64,000 bases of DNA, taken from the NCBI GenBank assembly GCA_028280635.1, contig JANQLM010000063.1, positions 144,015 through 208,014 on the forward strand, written 5' to 3'. A program made the translations under genes and the position numbers. The first letter of the stretch is position 1, and the number at the start of each line of letters is the position of its first letter. Origin of the DNA: Halieaceae bacterium. GTDB lineage: Bacteria > Pseudomonadota > Gammaproteobacteria > Pseudomonadales > Halieaceae. A model generated the notes under the pieces. It saw only the letters and a program-made list of their open reading frames with translations. It made no database searches and had not been told where the DNA came from. Below are positions 15,697-24,906 of the stretch, one piece after another.

Positions 15697-16995
15697 ATGG
15701 ATGACAAGCAGCAGATTGCACCGCTAAGCGGTGAGTTTCGCAGCGCCCCTCTGGAGCGCAGCTACCGCCGACAGCAGGCGGTTGCTGAATTACGGCAGTT
15801 GCGGCTGTTGTGGTTCACGGCACTGGCCTGCTTCGCACTGTACCTGCCCGTGGAGGCGCAGGTGCGGGGGGATTGGCCGGGCTGGCCCGAGCTCTGGCCG
15901 CGGCTGGGGATTATTTCGGTCGGTGTCCTGGTGTTGCTCACCCTGCGCTATCCGGCAGTGATTGCCGCCCGGGACTGGGTCAGCAGTGCCGGCCTGGTGA
16001 CGGCCATGGCCTGCTATGGCTGCCTGCTGGCAGCACGCGCTGACGGCAGCTCGGGGGCATTGCTGTTGTTGCTGCTGGGGAGCTACCTGTTCTCTCCCTG
16101 CCGCTACCGTCTGCACTGCGCCACCGGCATGCTAGGCAGTCTGCTTGCCGCCGTGCTGGCGGGCGGAAGCGTCTCCGGCCTTGAACTCAGCTATCTGCTG
16201 CCCGCCAATATCCTCTCCGCCCTGGCGCTTTCCGGCCTGAATCGCAGCCGCCGCCAGCTTTACCTGCAGAGCCGGCGTCTGGCGCGTGAAGTATCCCGAC
16301 GCCGCGACGCCCAGCGCCGCCTGGGCCAGGCTCATCGCCGCAACCTGGCACTGTTGTACAACGCCCTGCCACCGGCGGTGGCACAGCAGCTACGCGACCG
16401 CCCTGGCTCTCGCCCGGTGCGGCTGCTGTCTTCGGTAACCGTGGTGTTTGCCGACATCGTCGGTTTCAGCGACTTGGTCCGCCAACTTACCCCGGGGCAG
16501 TTGCTGGCGCTGCTGGATGCCCTGTTCTCCGCCTTTGATGCGGCAGCGGAGCGGCGCGGACTGGAGAAGATCAAGACCATCGGCGATGCCTACCTTGCTG
16601 TCGCCGGCCTGACGCCGGGGGAGTCGGGCAGCGGTCTGCGGGCGGTGGCCATGGCGCGTGATCTGCAGCGCGCCGCCGCGGCGATAGGCCGGCGCCGACA
16701 GCTTGACCTGAAGCTGCGCATCGCCCTGCATACGGGGCCGGTGGTCGCCGGGGTTCTGGGTAGCAAGCGCTACGCCTTCGATATCTGGGGCGAAACCGTG
16801 AACATCGCCAGCCGTCTGCAGGCGGCGGCACCGGTGGATGGCATCCTGATCTCCGAGGCCACGCGTCTGGCCTGCGCCGGACGTCTGCCCCTTGGCGCGG
16901 GTCAGCGATTCGAGTTGCGCGGTTGCGGCGTGGTTACCGCGGCGCTGTTGGGGGGCGCTGAATGCCGGCGCGAACCCGCTCGGCAATCAGGGTAG
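15697..16995 (+). CDS. Membrane-bound class III adenylate cyclase
   Basis: A 432-aa protein with about six hydrophobic segments between 37 and 180, a short linker, and a class III cyclase domain (~243-420). Catalytic residues are visible: metal-binding Asp253 (FADIVGFSDL) and Asp297 (KTIGDAYLAV), purine-selecting Lys293 and Asp362 (an ATP-type pair), and transition-state Asn369 and Arg373 (NIASR). It should make cAMP at the cytoplasmic face. The ATG at 15697 is preferred because upstream in-frame starts add non-hydrophobic, low-complexity sequence. The 3' end overlaps the convergent kinase gene by 62 bp. Confidence 0.87.
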   Translation: MDDKQQIAPLSGEFRSAPLERSYRRQQAVAELRQLRLLWFTALACFALYLPVEAQVRGDWPGWPELWPRLGIISVGVLVLLTLRYPAVIAARDWVSSAGLVTAMACYGCLLAARADGSSGALLLLLLGSYLFSPCRYRLHCATGMLGSLLAAVLAGGSVSGLELSYLLPANILSALALSGLNRSRRQLYLQSRRLAREVSRRRDAQRRLGQAHRRNLALLYNALPPAVAQQLRDRPGSRPVRLLSSVTVVFADIVGFSDLVRQLTPGQLLALLDALFSAFDAAAERRGLEKIKTIGDAYLAVAGLTPGESGSGLRAVAMARDLQRAAAAIGRRRQLDLKLRIALHTGPVVAGVLGSKRYAFDIWGETVNIASRLQAAAPVDGILISEATRLACAGRLPLGAGQRFELRGCGVVTAALLGGAECRREPARQSG

Positions 16996-17467
16996 CGGTG
17001 GCCTCGGCCGACTGCGCTTCGCAGGACACCGTGAAGCTGGCAAAGCGCTGGTACAGGGGCTGGCGCTCCCGGTAGATATCCGCCAGGGTCTGGCCCGGCA
17101 GAAAGGCGATGCCGCGGTCCGGTCGGGACTGGATGCGCTGCTCCAGGGCGGGCAGAGACACTTCCAGGTACACCACCGGCCCCGCCGTCTGCAGGCGTTC
17201 CATGGCGGGCTCGCTGTACACCGCGCTGCCGCCGGTGGCGATCAGGTAGGGGGCCAGCGGCATGTCCAGCAGCACTGACTCCTCCAGAGAGCAGAAGGCC
17301 GCGAAGCCGAGCCGGTCGACGCTGTCCTGCAGAGGCTCACCCTGGTCGACCTGGATGAGCAGGTCGGTATCGACAAAATTCAGGCCCAGCTGCTTGGCCA
17401 GCAGTACACCCACAGTGCTTTTGCCGGCGCCTGGCATGCCGATCAGGCTGACAGTTGAATAATCCAT
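16934..17467 (-). CDS. Shikimate-kinase-like small-molecule kinase
   Basis: A 177-aa P-loop kinase of shikimate kinase size. Walker A GMPGAGKST (10-18), Asp33/Asp35 in FVDTDLL, ATGGSAVY (77-84) and the lid-type RERQPLYQRFA. Two substrate features differ from true AroK/AroL: the conserved Arg in the FRxxE motif is replaced (FCSLEE, residues 58-63) and GGG is GGS. It is therefore probably a paralogue acting on another hydroxyl substrate. The frame runs upstream to 17596, but MDYSTVSLIG at 17467 is the family-like start. Confidence 0.75.
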   Translation of the reverse strand: MDYSTVSLIGMPGAGKSTVGVLLAKQLGLNFVDTDLLIQVDQGEPLQDSVDRLGFAAFCSLEESVLLDMPLAPYLIATGGSAVYSEPAMERLQTAGPVVYLEVSLPALEQRIQSRPDRGIAFLPGQTLADIYRERQPLYQRFASFTVSCEAQSAEATATLIAERVRAGIQRPPTAPR

Positions 17468-17546
17468 GGCCCAGTCTACCACCGGCTTGCCCCGGCCCGG
17501 CCGGCTGGGTAGAGTGGCGCTCCATTTCATCTTCCCGGGAGAGCTT

Positions 17547-18650
17547 ATGCTGACCGTACCGCTGGATGCACTGCATCGTGAGCTGGGAGCCCGCATGGTT
17601 CCCTTTGCCGGCTACGAAATGCCGGTTCAGTACAGTGACGGCATTATCGCCGAGCACCAGCACACCCGCTCAGCGGCGGGGCTGTTTGATGTCTCACATA
17701 TGGGGCAACTGCGGATCAGCGGCAGCGGCGTGACCGGGGCCCTCGAAGCACTGCTGCCAGTGGACCTGGTAGGGCTGCCCGACAATGGCCAGGTCTACGC
17801 CCTGTTGACCAACGACACCGGCGGTGTCCGCGACGACCTTATTGTCACCCGCTGGGATGCCGACAGCTTCTTCCTGGTGGTCAATGCCGCCTGCAAGGAA
17901 ACGGATATTGCCTACCTGCGCGAGCGGTTGGAAGGGTTTGCGCTGGACGTGATGGAAGACCGGGCGCTGCTGGCGCTGCAGGGCCCGCAGGCGCGCGAAG
18001 TGATGGCCGGCGTGCTACCCGCGGCCGCGGGGCTGGCCTTTATGAACGGCTGTCATGCCGAGTTCGATGGTGAGTCTGTCTACGTGACTTGTTCTGGCTA
18101 TACCGGTGAAGACGGCTTCGAGGTGTCGCTGCCGGCGAATCGCGCGGAGGCTTTTGCACGCCTGTTGCTCGCAGATGATCGAGTGAAGCCGGTGGGCCTG
18201 GGCGCGCGCGATTCCCTGCGCCTGGAAGCGGGCCTGTGCCTCTACGGCCACGAACTGACTGACAGGGTCACGCCGGTCGAGGCGGCGTTGATGTGGTCAA
18301 TTTCCAAAGCCCGGCGCCGAGACGGTGAGCGCCCGGGAGGCTTCGTTGGGGCTGAGGCGATCTTTGCTCGCCAGGACGATGGCGGTGACTTGCGTCGGTT
18401 GGGCCTGACGGTTGAAGGCAAGCGCCCTGTGCGCGAAGGCCAGATGGTTATGAGCACCACCGGTGACCCGGTGGGCGTGGTGACCAGCGCCTGCATGGGT
18501 GTCACCCTGGGGGCGCCCATCGCCATGGCATTTATCGATGCAGCCTACAGGGAACCGGGCACTGCCCTGGTGGTGGACGTGCGCGGTAAATCGCTGCCGG
18601 TCACCGTTACCCGTATGCCGTTTGTGCCGCAGCGTTACTTTCGCGGCTGA
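17547..18650 (+). CDS. gcvT: Glycine cleavage T-protein (aminomethyltransferase)
   Basis: A 367-aa folate-dependent aminomethyltransferase. MVPFAGYEMPVQY and AGLFDVSHMGQL at the N-terminus, SGYTGEDGFEV and GLGARDSLRLEAGLCLYGHE in the middle, and the C-terminal barrel are all typical of GcvT. It transfers the methylene group from the H-protein arm to tetrahydrofolate, releasing ammonia. No gcvH or gcvP is adjacent, unlike the common gcvTHP operon. The ATG at 17547 has GGGAGAG 6 bp upstream. The 3' end overlaps convergent batD by 16 bp. Confidence 0.9.
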   Translation: MLTVPLDALHRELGARMVPFAGYEMPVQYSDGIIAEHQHTRSAAGLFDVSHMGQLRISGSGVTGALEALLPVDLVGLPDNGQVYALLTNDTGGVRDDLIVTRWDADSFFLVVNAACKETDIAYLRERLEGFALDVMEDRALLALQGPQAREVMAGVLPAAAGLAFMNGCHAEFDGESVYVTCSGYTGEDGFEVSLPANRAEAFARLLLADDRVKPVGLGARDSLRLEAGLCLYGHELTDRVTPVEAALMWSISKARRRDGERPGGFVGAEAIFARQDDGGDLRRLGLTVEGKRPVREGQMVMSTTGDPVGVVTSACMGVTLGAPIAMAFIDAAYREPGTALVVDVRGKSLPVTVTRMPFVPQRYFRG

Positions 18651-19867
18651 GAGGGGTTCAGCACCCTGGCCGGCGCGGTATCGCCACGCTGGTGCCCGCG
18701 CGGCAGCTTGCTGAACTCCGCACGGTCCGGCAGCTTGCCGCCACTGTCCCCATAGGCTGCCGCCAGCAACCGCTCCGCGGCCATACCGGCGTCTGCCTCA
18801 CCCGCCGTGGTGCGCAGGCTTAACCAGCCGGCTGTTCCCGTGCGACTGTTCAACCAGCGATATAGGGCGCGTGCAGCGGCATTGGCGTCGCCGCGCCCAA
18901 GCGCCTTGCGGGCTTGCTGCAGCGGATTGACGGGGCGCTGGCTGAGTCTCCAGGCCAGCGCCGCCAGCGCTAGCAGGCCCAACAGGCCGAGCAACCACAA
19001 CAGCCCATGCTTTGGCGGGGTTGTGGTTTCTACAGCATCGGCCGCGGCGCCGGCATTGATGTCCACCGCCGCTAACAATGCGGTCTCCAGGCGACCCGTA
19101 TCGGTGTTCCACCAGTAGACGGTTTGTTCCGGCAGTCGGTACTGGCCGGACTGTTCGACCACGTAGGTGGCGCTCTGCCGCCGCAGGGCTGTCGCCTCCC
19201 CCCGGTTGCTGCGATCCTCCAGTTCGGGCAGGTCTGGGTATACCGCCAGCCCTGGGGATTCTGCCAGCTCCGGCTCGGGCAGCATCAGCGAGGTCAGCCG
19301 GCTGGCCTCCAGTTCGATGCTGCGGGTGAAGGCGTCACCGGGCACCAGGCCCTGCAGCGAGCGGTCGAAGCGCTGGCGAATCGCCAGGGATGGTGTCGCC
19401 AGCCAGCCTTCCAGTTTACTGACCGCGGCGGGCACCCCGGCGCTGAACGCCAGCGCCTCAGTGGCCACCTCCCCGCGCACTATGCCGAGGGCGGCGTCGT
19501 TGACGGCGAGGCTCAGGATGACCGGCGGCAGTCGATAGTCGCCTTCCCGCTGTGGGTAAAGCTCCAGCTGCCAGCGCTGCACCACCCAGGTCGCCCCGGC
19601 TTCCCGGCGGCTGAGGTTTACTGCAAACTCATTGCGCCGAAGTATCAGCAGTCCGGGTACCTCCGGCGCCCGTATCCCGGTGCCACCGGCAAACCAGCGC
19701 GGTGTGGACACCTCCATGACCAGCCGCACTTCTTGGCCGCGGACGATGTTTTCGGCTGGCTCCAGCCAGCTACGGATGCGCAGGCGATCTTCCGCCAGCA
19801 GGGTGTCCACGCCCTCGGCCTGGCCGGGCGCGGCCGGCAGCATCGCCAGCAGCACAGTCAGTAGCAT
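18635..19867 (-). CDS. batD: BatD-like membrane protein of the MoxR/Bat operon
   Basis: A 410-aa protein: signal peptide (MLLTVLLAMLPAAPGQA), a periplasmic beta-rich region with repeated immunoglobulin-like stretches, one transmembrane segment (LLWLLGLLGLLALAALAWRL, ~300) and a cytoplasmic tail. BatD proteins are linked to oxidative-stress tolerance and to the MoxR complex; the exact role is unknown. The start at 19867 has GAGGTG upstream and is 11 bp after the previous stop. Last gene of the operon. Confidence 0.8.
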   Translation of the reverse strand: MLLTVLLAMLPAAPGQAEGVDTLLAEDRLRIRSWLEPAENIVRGQEVRLVMEVSTPRWFAGGTGIRAPEVPGLLILRRNEFAVNLSRREAGATWVVQRWQLELYPQREGDYRLPPVILSLAVNDAALGIVRGEVATEALAFSAGVPAAVSKLEGWLATPSLAIRQRFDRSLQGLVPGDAFTRSIELEASRLTSLMLPEPELAESPGLAVYPDLPELEDRSNRGEATALRRQSATYVVEQSGQYRLPEQTVYWWNTDTGRLETALLAAVDINAGAAADAVETTTPPKHGLLWLLGLLGLLALAALAWRLSQRPVNPLQQARKALGRGDANAAARALYRWLNSRTGTAGWLSLRTTAGEADAGMAAERLLAAAYGDSGGKLPDRAEFSKLPRGHQRGDTAPARVLNPSQPRK

Positions 19868-19878
19868 CGCGACCCACC

Positions 19879-21450
19879 TCACTGGCGCCGCTCCAACTGC
19901 ATGCCAAACTTGATCGACAGGAAATGGGAGGGGTCGCGCTGCACGCTGCGCATCCACATCTCGCTGACCTTCTCGTCCCGCAGGATGTCCTCGGCGCTGA
20001 GCTGTTCAATCTGGTCGGCCGCCATGGTCATGCGCTCAGCGCCCTCCGCCCTGCGCGGTTCATCTTCGCCGAGCTCTTTTGAGCCCAGGCCTTCATCGGC
20101 CTGGGACTCGCTCATGATATTGATGGCGTCGATCAGTTCCTGGACGATTTTTCGGTTCTGCTCGGCAGCCGTGAAACCGGGGTTCTCCGCCAGCAGGTTT
20201 TCATAGATCGCCACCGCGCGCAGGTAGCGCTCACCGTGGGCCAGGGCGTTGGCCTGGTTGAAGCGCGCCTCGGCTGTATCCACTCTCGCAAAGTACTCGG
20301 CGGCGAGATCGAACTCCTCCGCGTAGTAGTAGGCAAACCCCTTGCGCAGGGGGTCGCGAAAGCGCTGGGCTGCGGTCTCGTAGTCACCGCGTTGCATCAG
20401 CAGGGCGCCCTGCTGGTCCGGCGTCAGCCATAGGTCCAGGAAGGCATTGCCCTCGGCCTCAGCCGTCTGCGGCTGGCCCAGCACCAGCCCGATCAGCAGG
20501 CACCACTGCAGGGTCCAGCCCCGTCGGAACCACAGCAGGAACAGAGCCAGGCAGGGAAACACCAGGCCGTAGCCACTGTCCAGCCAGGGCACGGCACTGT
20601 CCTCGGTGACCACGTAGTGAGCCTCGACACGGCGGGCAATATCGCGCACATCGCTGTCATCAATACTCAGGCTGAAGTAGCGGCCGCCCGAGCGGCGCGC
20701 CAGCGATTGTAAGGCGGCGGCCTCCAGTGGTGCGGCGCCGTCGGCGGGTTGCCCGGTGCCAACGCCCAGCACCAGTAGCTGGTGGGGGCGCTCGTCAAAC
20801 CAGCGGCTGAACTCGTCGGCGCTGCTGTCAGAGACGCCATCGGTGATCAGCAGCACGGTAGTGGGAGCCGTGCTGTCACCGACGATGCGATCGACCAGGG
20901 GCAGGGCGTACTCGGCGAACTTGCCGCGCCGCGGCATGATGTCGGTGTCCAACGCGGCCAGGTACTGCCAGAGGATGTCGATATCATCGGTCAGGTCGAG
21001 CACCGTGTGCGCGCTGCCGGCGTACACCACCATCGCCGTGCGCGAGCCGGCGCGCGCGGCCAGCAGGTCGGCGACCTTCTGGCGCGCCCGCACCAGGCGC
21101 GTGGGTTGCACATCGGTGGCCTGCATAGAACGTGAGGTGTCCAGCAGCACCACCAGGGCGGCTTCATCCCGGGTGAGGGGTGAGGGCTGCTGGCGCCAAC
21201 TCGGGCCCATGGCAACAATGGCCATGATGACCATCAGCAGAGCCGCCACCGTCGGCGGGCTCAACAGGCGGTGGCCGAACTGGCGCAGGCGCAGGGCGTT
21301 CAGCAGGTGCGGCGCAATGATGTCGTCCCAGCGCGAATCGTGACGCTCCCGGCGCCACTGCATCACCAGCGCGATGGCGGGTAGGACCAGCAGCAGACCC
21401 CAGGCCGGGCGCAGGAAGTGGAAGTTCTCCAGCAGCGTATCAGTGGGCAT
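19879..21450 (-). CDS. BatB/BatC fusion: von Willebrand A domain plus TPR region
   Basis: A 523-aa membrane protein: N-terminal transmembrane pair, a vWA domain with MIDAS motif DTSRSM, another hydrophobic pair (~290-330), then a TPR-type region (GDYETAAQRF, AEEFDLAAEYFARVD, ERYLRAVAIYENLLAENP) and an acidic tail. In many bacteria BatB (vWA) and BatC (TPR) are separate. The start at 21450 overlaps batA by 11 bp; an alternative ATG at 21474 overlaps by 35 bp. Confidence 0.82.
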   Translation of the reverse strand: MPTDTLLENFHFLRPAWGLLLVLPAIALVMQWRRERHDSRWDDIIAPHLLNALRLRQFGHRLLSPPTVAALLMVIMAIVAMGPSWRQQPSPLTRDEAALVVLLDTSRSMQATDVQPTRLVRARQKVADLLAARAGSRTAMVVYAGSAHTVLDLTDDIDILWQYLAALDTDIMPRRGKFAEYALPLVDRIVGDSTAPTTVLLITDGVSDSSADEFSRWFDERPHQLLVLGVGTGQPADGAAPLEAAALQSLARRSGGRYFSLSIDDSDVRDIARRVEAHYVVTEDSAVPWLDSGYGLVFPCLALFLLWFRRGWTLQWCLLIGLVLGQPQTAEAEGNAFLDLWLTPDQQGALLMQRGDYETAAQRFRDPLRKGFAYYYAEEFDLAAEYFARVDTAEARFNQANALAHGERYLRAVAIYENLLAENPGFTAAEQNRKIVQELIDAINIMSESQADEGLGSKELGEDEPRRAEGAERMTMAADQIEQLSAEDILRDEKVSEMWMRSVQRDPSHFLSIKFGMQLERRQ

Positions 21451-22429
21451 GGCGAGCCCGGCGGCGGCTGGCATCGAAGCCGGCGAGCAGGTGGTAGATG
21501 CCGTAGTACAGCATCACCAGCGCGACCGGGATGTGGTGCAGGCTGTGTCGTGGCCGGAAGCTGATGCTCTCGTATTCTTCCGGTTCCAGGGCGGCGATGG
21601 CGGCATAGGCGCCCTCGAGTTCGCTGCGGTCCATGGCCTGGAAATAGGCGCCGCCGGTCAGCTCTGCCACGCGCTGCAGGGTTTCCACGTCCAGCGCTTC
21701 TTCGCCGACGCTGGTGGGATCCCCCATGGCCACGGTGTGGATGCGGATATCGCGGCTGCCTGCGACCTTGGCGGCTTCCACCGGGGGCACCGTGCTGCCG
21801 GTGTCGTTGCCGTCGGTCAGGATCATCAGCACCCGGTTCTCCGTTGCGGATTTTTCGAACAGGTGAATGGCCAGCCCGATGGCGTCGCCAAACACGGTGC
21901 TCTGGCCGGCCATGCCGATCTCGGTTTCCATCAACAGCGTCCGCCAGGTGTCGTGGTCCTCGGTGAAAGGTGCCTGCAGGTAGGGCGCGCTGCCGAACAC
22001 AATCAGGCCCAGCCGATCGCCGCCGCGCTCCTCGGCCAACTCGGTGAGCACGCGTTTGACAGCCTCCAGGCGGTCGATCTGCTCGCCGTCCGGAGTGGCA
22101 AAGTCGGTCGCCTGCATGGAGCCCGACAAATCCACGGCGACCATCAGGTCGCGGGCGGAGCGGGTCTGCTCGATGGGCTCGCCGACCCACTCGGGTTTGG
22201 CGGCTGCCAGCACCAGGCATAGCCAGGTAAACACCAACAGGATCTTCTGCAGGGTCGTTTTTACCAGCACCACCGCGCCGGTCTGGGGTGCTTCCTCACT
22301 GAGTTCCACCAGCCGCGTGAAGAAAGGCACCTTGACCGAATCGCGGCGGTGCTTGAAAGCCGGCAGGTGACGCAGCAGCAGGGGCAGCGGCAACAGCAGC
22401 AGCCACAGGGGGTGGGCCAGCTCGATCAC
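21440..22429 (-). CDS. batA: BatA-like vWA-domain membrane protein
   Basis: A 329-aa protein: N-terminal hydrophobic segments (HPLWLLLLPLPLLL and LQKILLVFTWLCLVLAA), a vWA domain with intact MIDAS (VDLSGSM, then ILTDGND), and a C-terminal transmembrane segment. It starts at GTG 22429, which overlaps the DUF4381 stop (GTGA); the longer in-frame extension to 22585 is not family-like. Probably part of a MoxR-linked membrane complex. Confidence 0.85.
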   Translation of the reverse strand: MIELAHPLWLLLLPLPLLLRHLPAFKHRRDSVKVPFFTRLVELSEEAPQTGAVVLVKTTLQKILLVFTWLCLVLAAAKPEWVGEPIEQTRSARDLMVAVDLSGSMQATDFATPDGEQIDRLEAVKRVLTELAEERGGDRLGLIVFGSAPYLQAPFTEDHDTWRTLLMETEIGMAGQSTVFGDAIGLAIHLFEKSATENRVLMILTDGNDTGSTVPPVEAAKVAGSRDIRIHTVAMGDPTSVGEEALDVETLQRVAELTGGAYFQAMDRSELEGAYAAIAALEPEEYESISFRPRHSLHHIPVALVMLYYGIYHLLAGFDASRRRARHAH

Positions 22430-22920
22430 GGGGAGGGCTCCGGGTGCTGCCTGACCCAGGCGGCACAGTCCGCGACCAGGCGGTCGAGTTCCTCGGGTTC
22501 CAGGCTGGACGGTTGGCGATACTGGGCTTCGCCCAGTAGCATTCGGCTGCTGTCGCAGAAGGCTGTGCCCCGAGACTCCAGCCACGCCAGCCAGGCGTCT
22601 CCGCTCAGCGGTGCGACCTCGCGGCGCGGGTAGGCGGCCAGTGCAGCCATCTTGAGAATTGCGGCGATGGCCTGCAGGCGCGCGGCGGGATCACCGCCGA
22701 CGCTGGCCAATGCAGCCAGTGCTTCACGCCGGTAGCGATCACGCTGCCAGCGCCGCCAGGCCCGCCAGCCGCGCCAGGCCAGCCAGGCCAGCAGCAGCGC
22801 GACGGCGACCAGCCAGCCCGACGTCTGCGGCCACCAGGAAACGGGTTCCGGTGGCAGGACTTCCTGGATGCCGCGGATCGCGTAGTTGCCAAAGATCTCC
22901 GGCAGCGGTGGCGCGGCCAT
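22426..22920 (-). CDS. DUF4381 family membrane protein
   Basis: A 164-aa protein with one transmembrane segment (GWLVAVALLLAWLAWRGW, ~34-52) followed by a basic helix and a cytoplasmic domain ending WVRQHPEPSP. Its place between DUF58 and batA is the standard position of DUF4381 proteins in MoxR operons. No catalytic motif is visible. Confidence 0.78.
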   Translation of the reverse strand: MAAPPLPEIFGNYAIRGIQEVLPPEPVSWWPQTSGWLVAVALLLAWLAWRGWRAWRRWQRDRYRREALAALASVGGDPAARLQAIAAILKMAALAAYPRREVAPLSGDAWLAWLESRGTAFCDSSRMLLGEAQYRQPSSLEPEELDRLVADCAAWVRQHPEPSP

Positions 22921-22922
22921 GT

Positions 22923-23837
22923 TCAGTGTCGCCCCAGTGTCTGTCGCAACTGTTCGAACACCGGGGCCACCGTATTGATCGGCAGCACCGGCATGCCACG
23001 TTTGCGCAGCTCCAGCTGCAGGTCGCTGAGCCCCGTCTGGAAGCTGTCCTGGAAGCGTTTACCGAGTTCACTGCGTTCCGGTTCGACCTGAAGCTGGTAG
23101 TGCCCGTCTGACACCACCAGGCTGCTGGCCGGGGTGATGTCCTGCTCTAGTGGGTCGAACACCAGGGCCGCGATCAGGTCGTTGTGACGGGCCATGCGCT
23201 TGACGCTGGCGAGGCTGGCCGCGCCCCAGCCGTCGAAATCGGAGACGATACAAACCAGGTAGTCGTGGCCCGCCATGCGCTCGGCGATGTTCAGGGCCCT
23301 GGCCAGTTGGTCCGGCGCCGGTGGCGAGGACTGGTCGGCGCGCAGCTCGCCGTTCATATCGCTGAGCTGGCCGAGGCTCTTGAGCAGCATGCGCTCGCTG
23401 CGCGACGGGCGGGATTGCAGGCAGCGGCTGTCGTTGAAGAGAATGGTGCCCACCCGGTCACCCTGGGACAGCACCCGCCAGGCGGCGAGCGCTGCCAGCT
23501 CAGCCGCCACCACGGATTTCATTTTCACGCGGCTGCCAAAGAACATGCCGAGGCGCTGGTCGACCACCAGGATAACCGGTCGATCCCGCTCCTCGGTGTA
23601 GACGCGCACGTGGGGTTTGCCGGTGCGATTGGTGACCCGCCAGTCCATGGTGCGGATGTCGTCTCCCGGCCGGTAGTGGCGGAGTTCCTCAAAATCCAGT
23701 CCGCGGCCCCTGAGCCGGGAGCGCTTCCGGCCCGCCAGCAGGCTGCCCAGGGGCTGTTGTGGTAGCAGGGAAAAGCCGTGGGCGTCGTGACGCAGCCGGG
23801 CCAGGCTGGCAGTGTCGGTATAGATGCCCGTGGACAT
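22923..23837 (-). CDS. DUF58 family protein
   Basis: A 304-aa cytoplasmic protein. The family signature is present: GRGLDFEELRHYRPGDDIRT, then MDWRVTNRTGKPHVRVYTEE, then a vWA-like segment (PVILVVDQRLGMFFGS). DUF58 proteins accompany MoxR ATPases and are thought to be their partners or adaptors. The start codon shares one base with the moxR stop. Confidence 0.88.
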   Translation of the reverse strand: MSTGIYTDTASLARLRHDAHGFSLLPQQPLGSLLAGRKRSRLRGRGLDFEELRHYRPGDDIRTMDWRVTNRTGKPHVRVYTEERDRPVILVVDQRLGMFFGSRVKMKSVVAAELAALAAWRVLSQGDRVGTILFNDSRCLQSRPSRSERMLLKSLGQLSDMNGELRADQSSPPAPDQLARALNIAERMAGHDYLVCIVSDFDGWGAASLASVKRMARHNDLIAALVFDPLEQDITPASSLVVSDGHYQLQVEPERSELGKRFQDSFQTGLSDLQLELRKRGMPVLPINTVAPVFEQLRQTLGRH

Positions 23838-24802
23838 CAGGCCACAGCCACCTGGCGCAGGATCTCGTCGATCACCTGGTCGGGGGTGATATTGTCGGCC
23901 AGTGCGTCGTAGCTGAGGATCAGCCGGTGGCGCAGGACACCGTGCGCTACCGCACGCACATCGTCCGGGTCTACGAAGTCGCGCCCCTGCAGGAACGCCC
24001 GTGCGCGGGCTGCCCGGTGCAGGCTGATGCTGGCCCGCGGACTGGAGCCGATTTCAATCCAGTGCGGCAGTTCACCCTCAAAGCCGCCGGGTGCGCGGGT
24101 CGCCATGACGATGTCGACCATGTAGCGCTCGACGTTGTCGCTGGCATGTACCTGGCGAACCGCGTCGCGGGCGGCGAACACCTGGTCCTGCGGTACCACC
24201 GTCGCAGAGGACTCGGAAGGCGACTCTTCACCGTGTACCAGGCGCACGATACCGAGCTCGGCGTCGCCATCGGGATAGTCCAGGTTTACTTTCATCAGGA
24301 AGCGATCCATTTGCGCTTCGGGCAGGGGGTAAGTGCCCTCCTGTTCGATGGGGTTCTGGGTGGCCAGCACCATGAACAGCGGCGGCAGGGGGTAGGTCTT
24401 GCCGGCCACGGTGACCTGGCGCTCTTCCATGGCCTCCAGCAGGGCGGCCTGCACCTTGGCGGGTGCGCGGTTGATCTCGTCGGCCAGTACCAGGTTGTTG
24501 AAGATGGGCCCCTGCTGGAAGGTCAGGGTCTGCTGCCCGGCCACGTCCTGATACACCTCGGTGCCGGTGACGTCCGAGGGCAGCAGGTCCGGCGTGAACT
24601 GGATGCGGCCCAGGCTGGCCTCCAGCACCTGTGCCAGGGTCTTGATGGAGCGGGTCTTCGCCGTACCGGGATAACCCTCCAGCATCAGGTTGCCGTTGCA
24701 GAGCAGGGCGATGGCCAGTGCCTCCGTTACCGCTTCCTGGCCGATCACCGAGCGATTCATCGCCTCGATCACGGCGTTCACCGCATTCCGTGTGGTTTCC
24801 AA
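23837..24802 (-). CDS. MoxR family AAA+ ATPase
   Basis: A 321-aa AAA+ ATPase. Walker A GYPGTAKTR, Walker B LVLADEINRA, sensor-type VLATQNPIEQEGTYPLPEAQ, and the C-terminal lid with SPRASISLHRAARARAFL. MoxR ATPases act as chaperones for metal-cofactor enzymes or surface complexes. First gene of the six-gene operon. The start is TTG (24802) with AAGGA 6 bp upstream; the next ATG would delete the first helix. Confidence 0.9.
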   Translation of the reverse strand: METTRNAVNAVIEAMNRSVIGQEAVTEALAIALLCNGNLMLEGYPGTAKTRSIKTLAQVLEASLGRIQFTPDLLPSDVTGTEVYQDVAGQQTLTFQQGPIFNNLVLADEINRAPAKVQAALLEAMEERQVTVAGKTYPLPPLFMVLATQNPIEQEGTYPLPEAQMDRFLMKVNLDYPDGDAELGIVRLVHGEESPSESSATVVPQDQVFAARDAVRQVHASDNVERYMVDIVMATRAPGGFEGELPHWIEIGSSPRASISLHRAARARAFLQGRDFVDPDDVRAVAHGVLRHRLILSYDALADNITPDQVIDEILRQVAVA

Positions 24803-24906
24803 GCTGTATCCTTGCGTAGTCTCCGGTAAGGCCTGTAAGTGTAGCCGTAGCCATAGTGTGTGGGCGAGGCTGTATACTCGCTGTCAAGACTGCAATGGAG
24901 AAGCCC

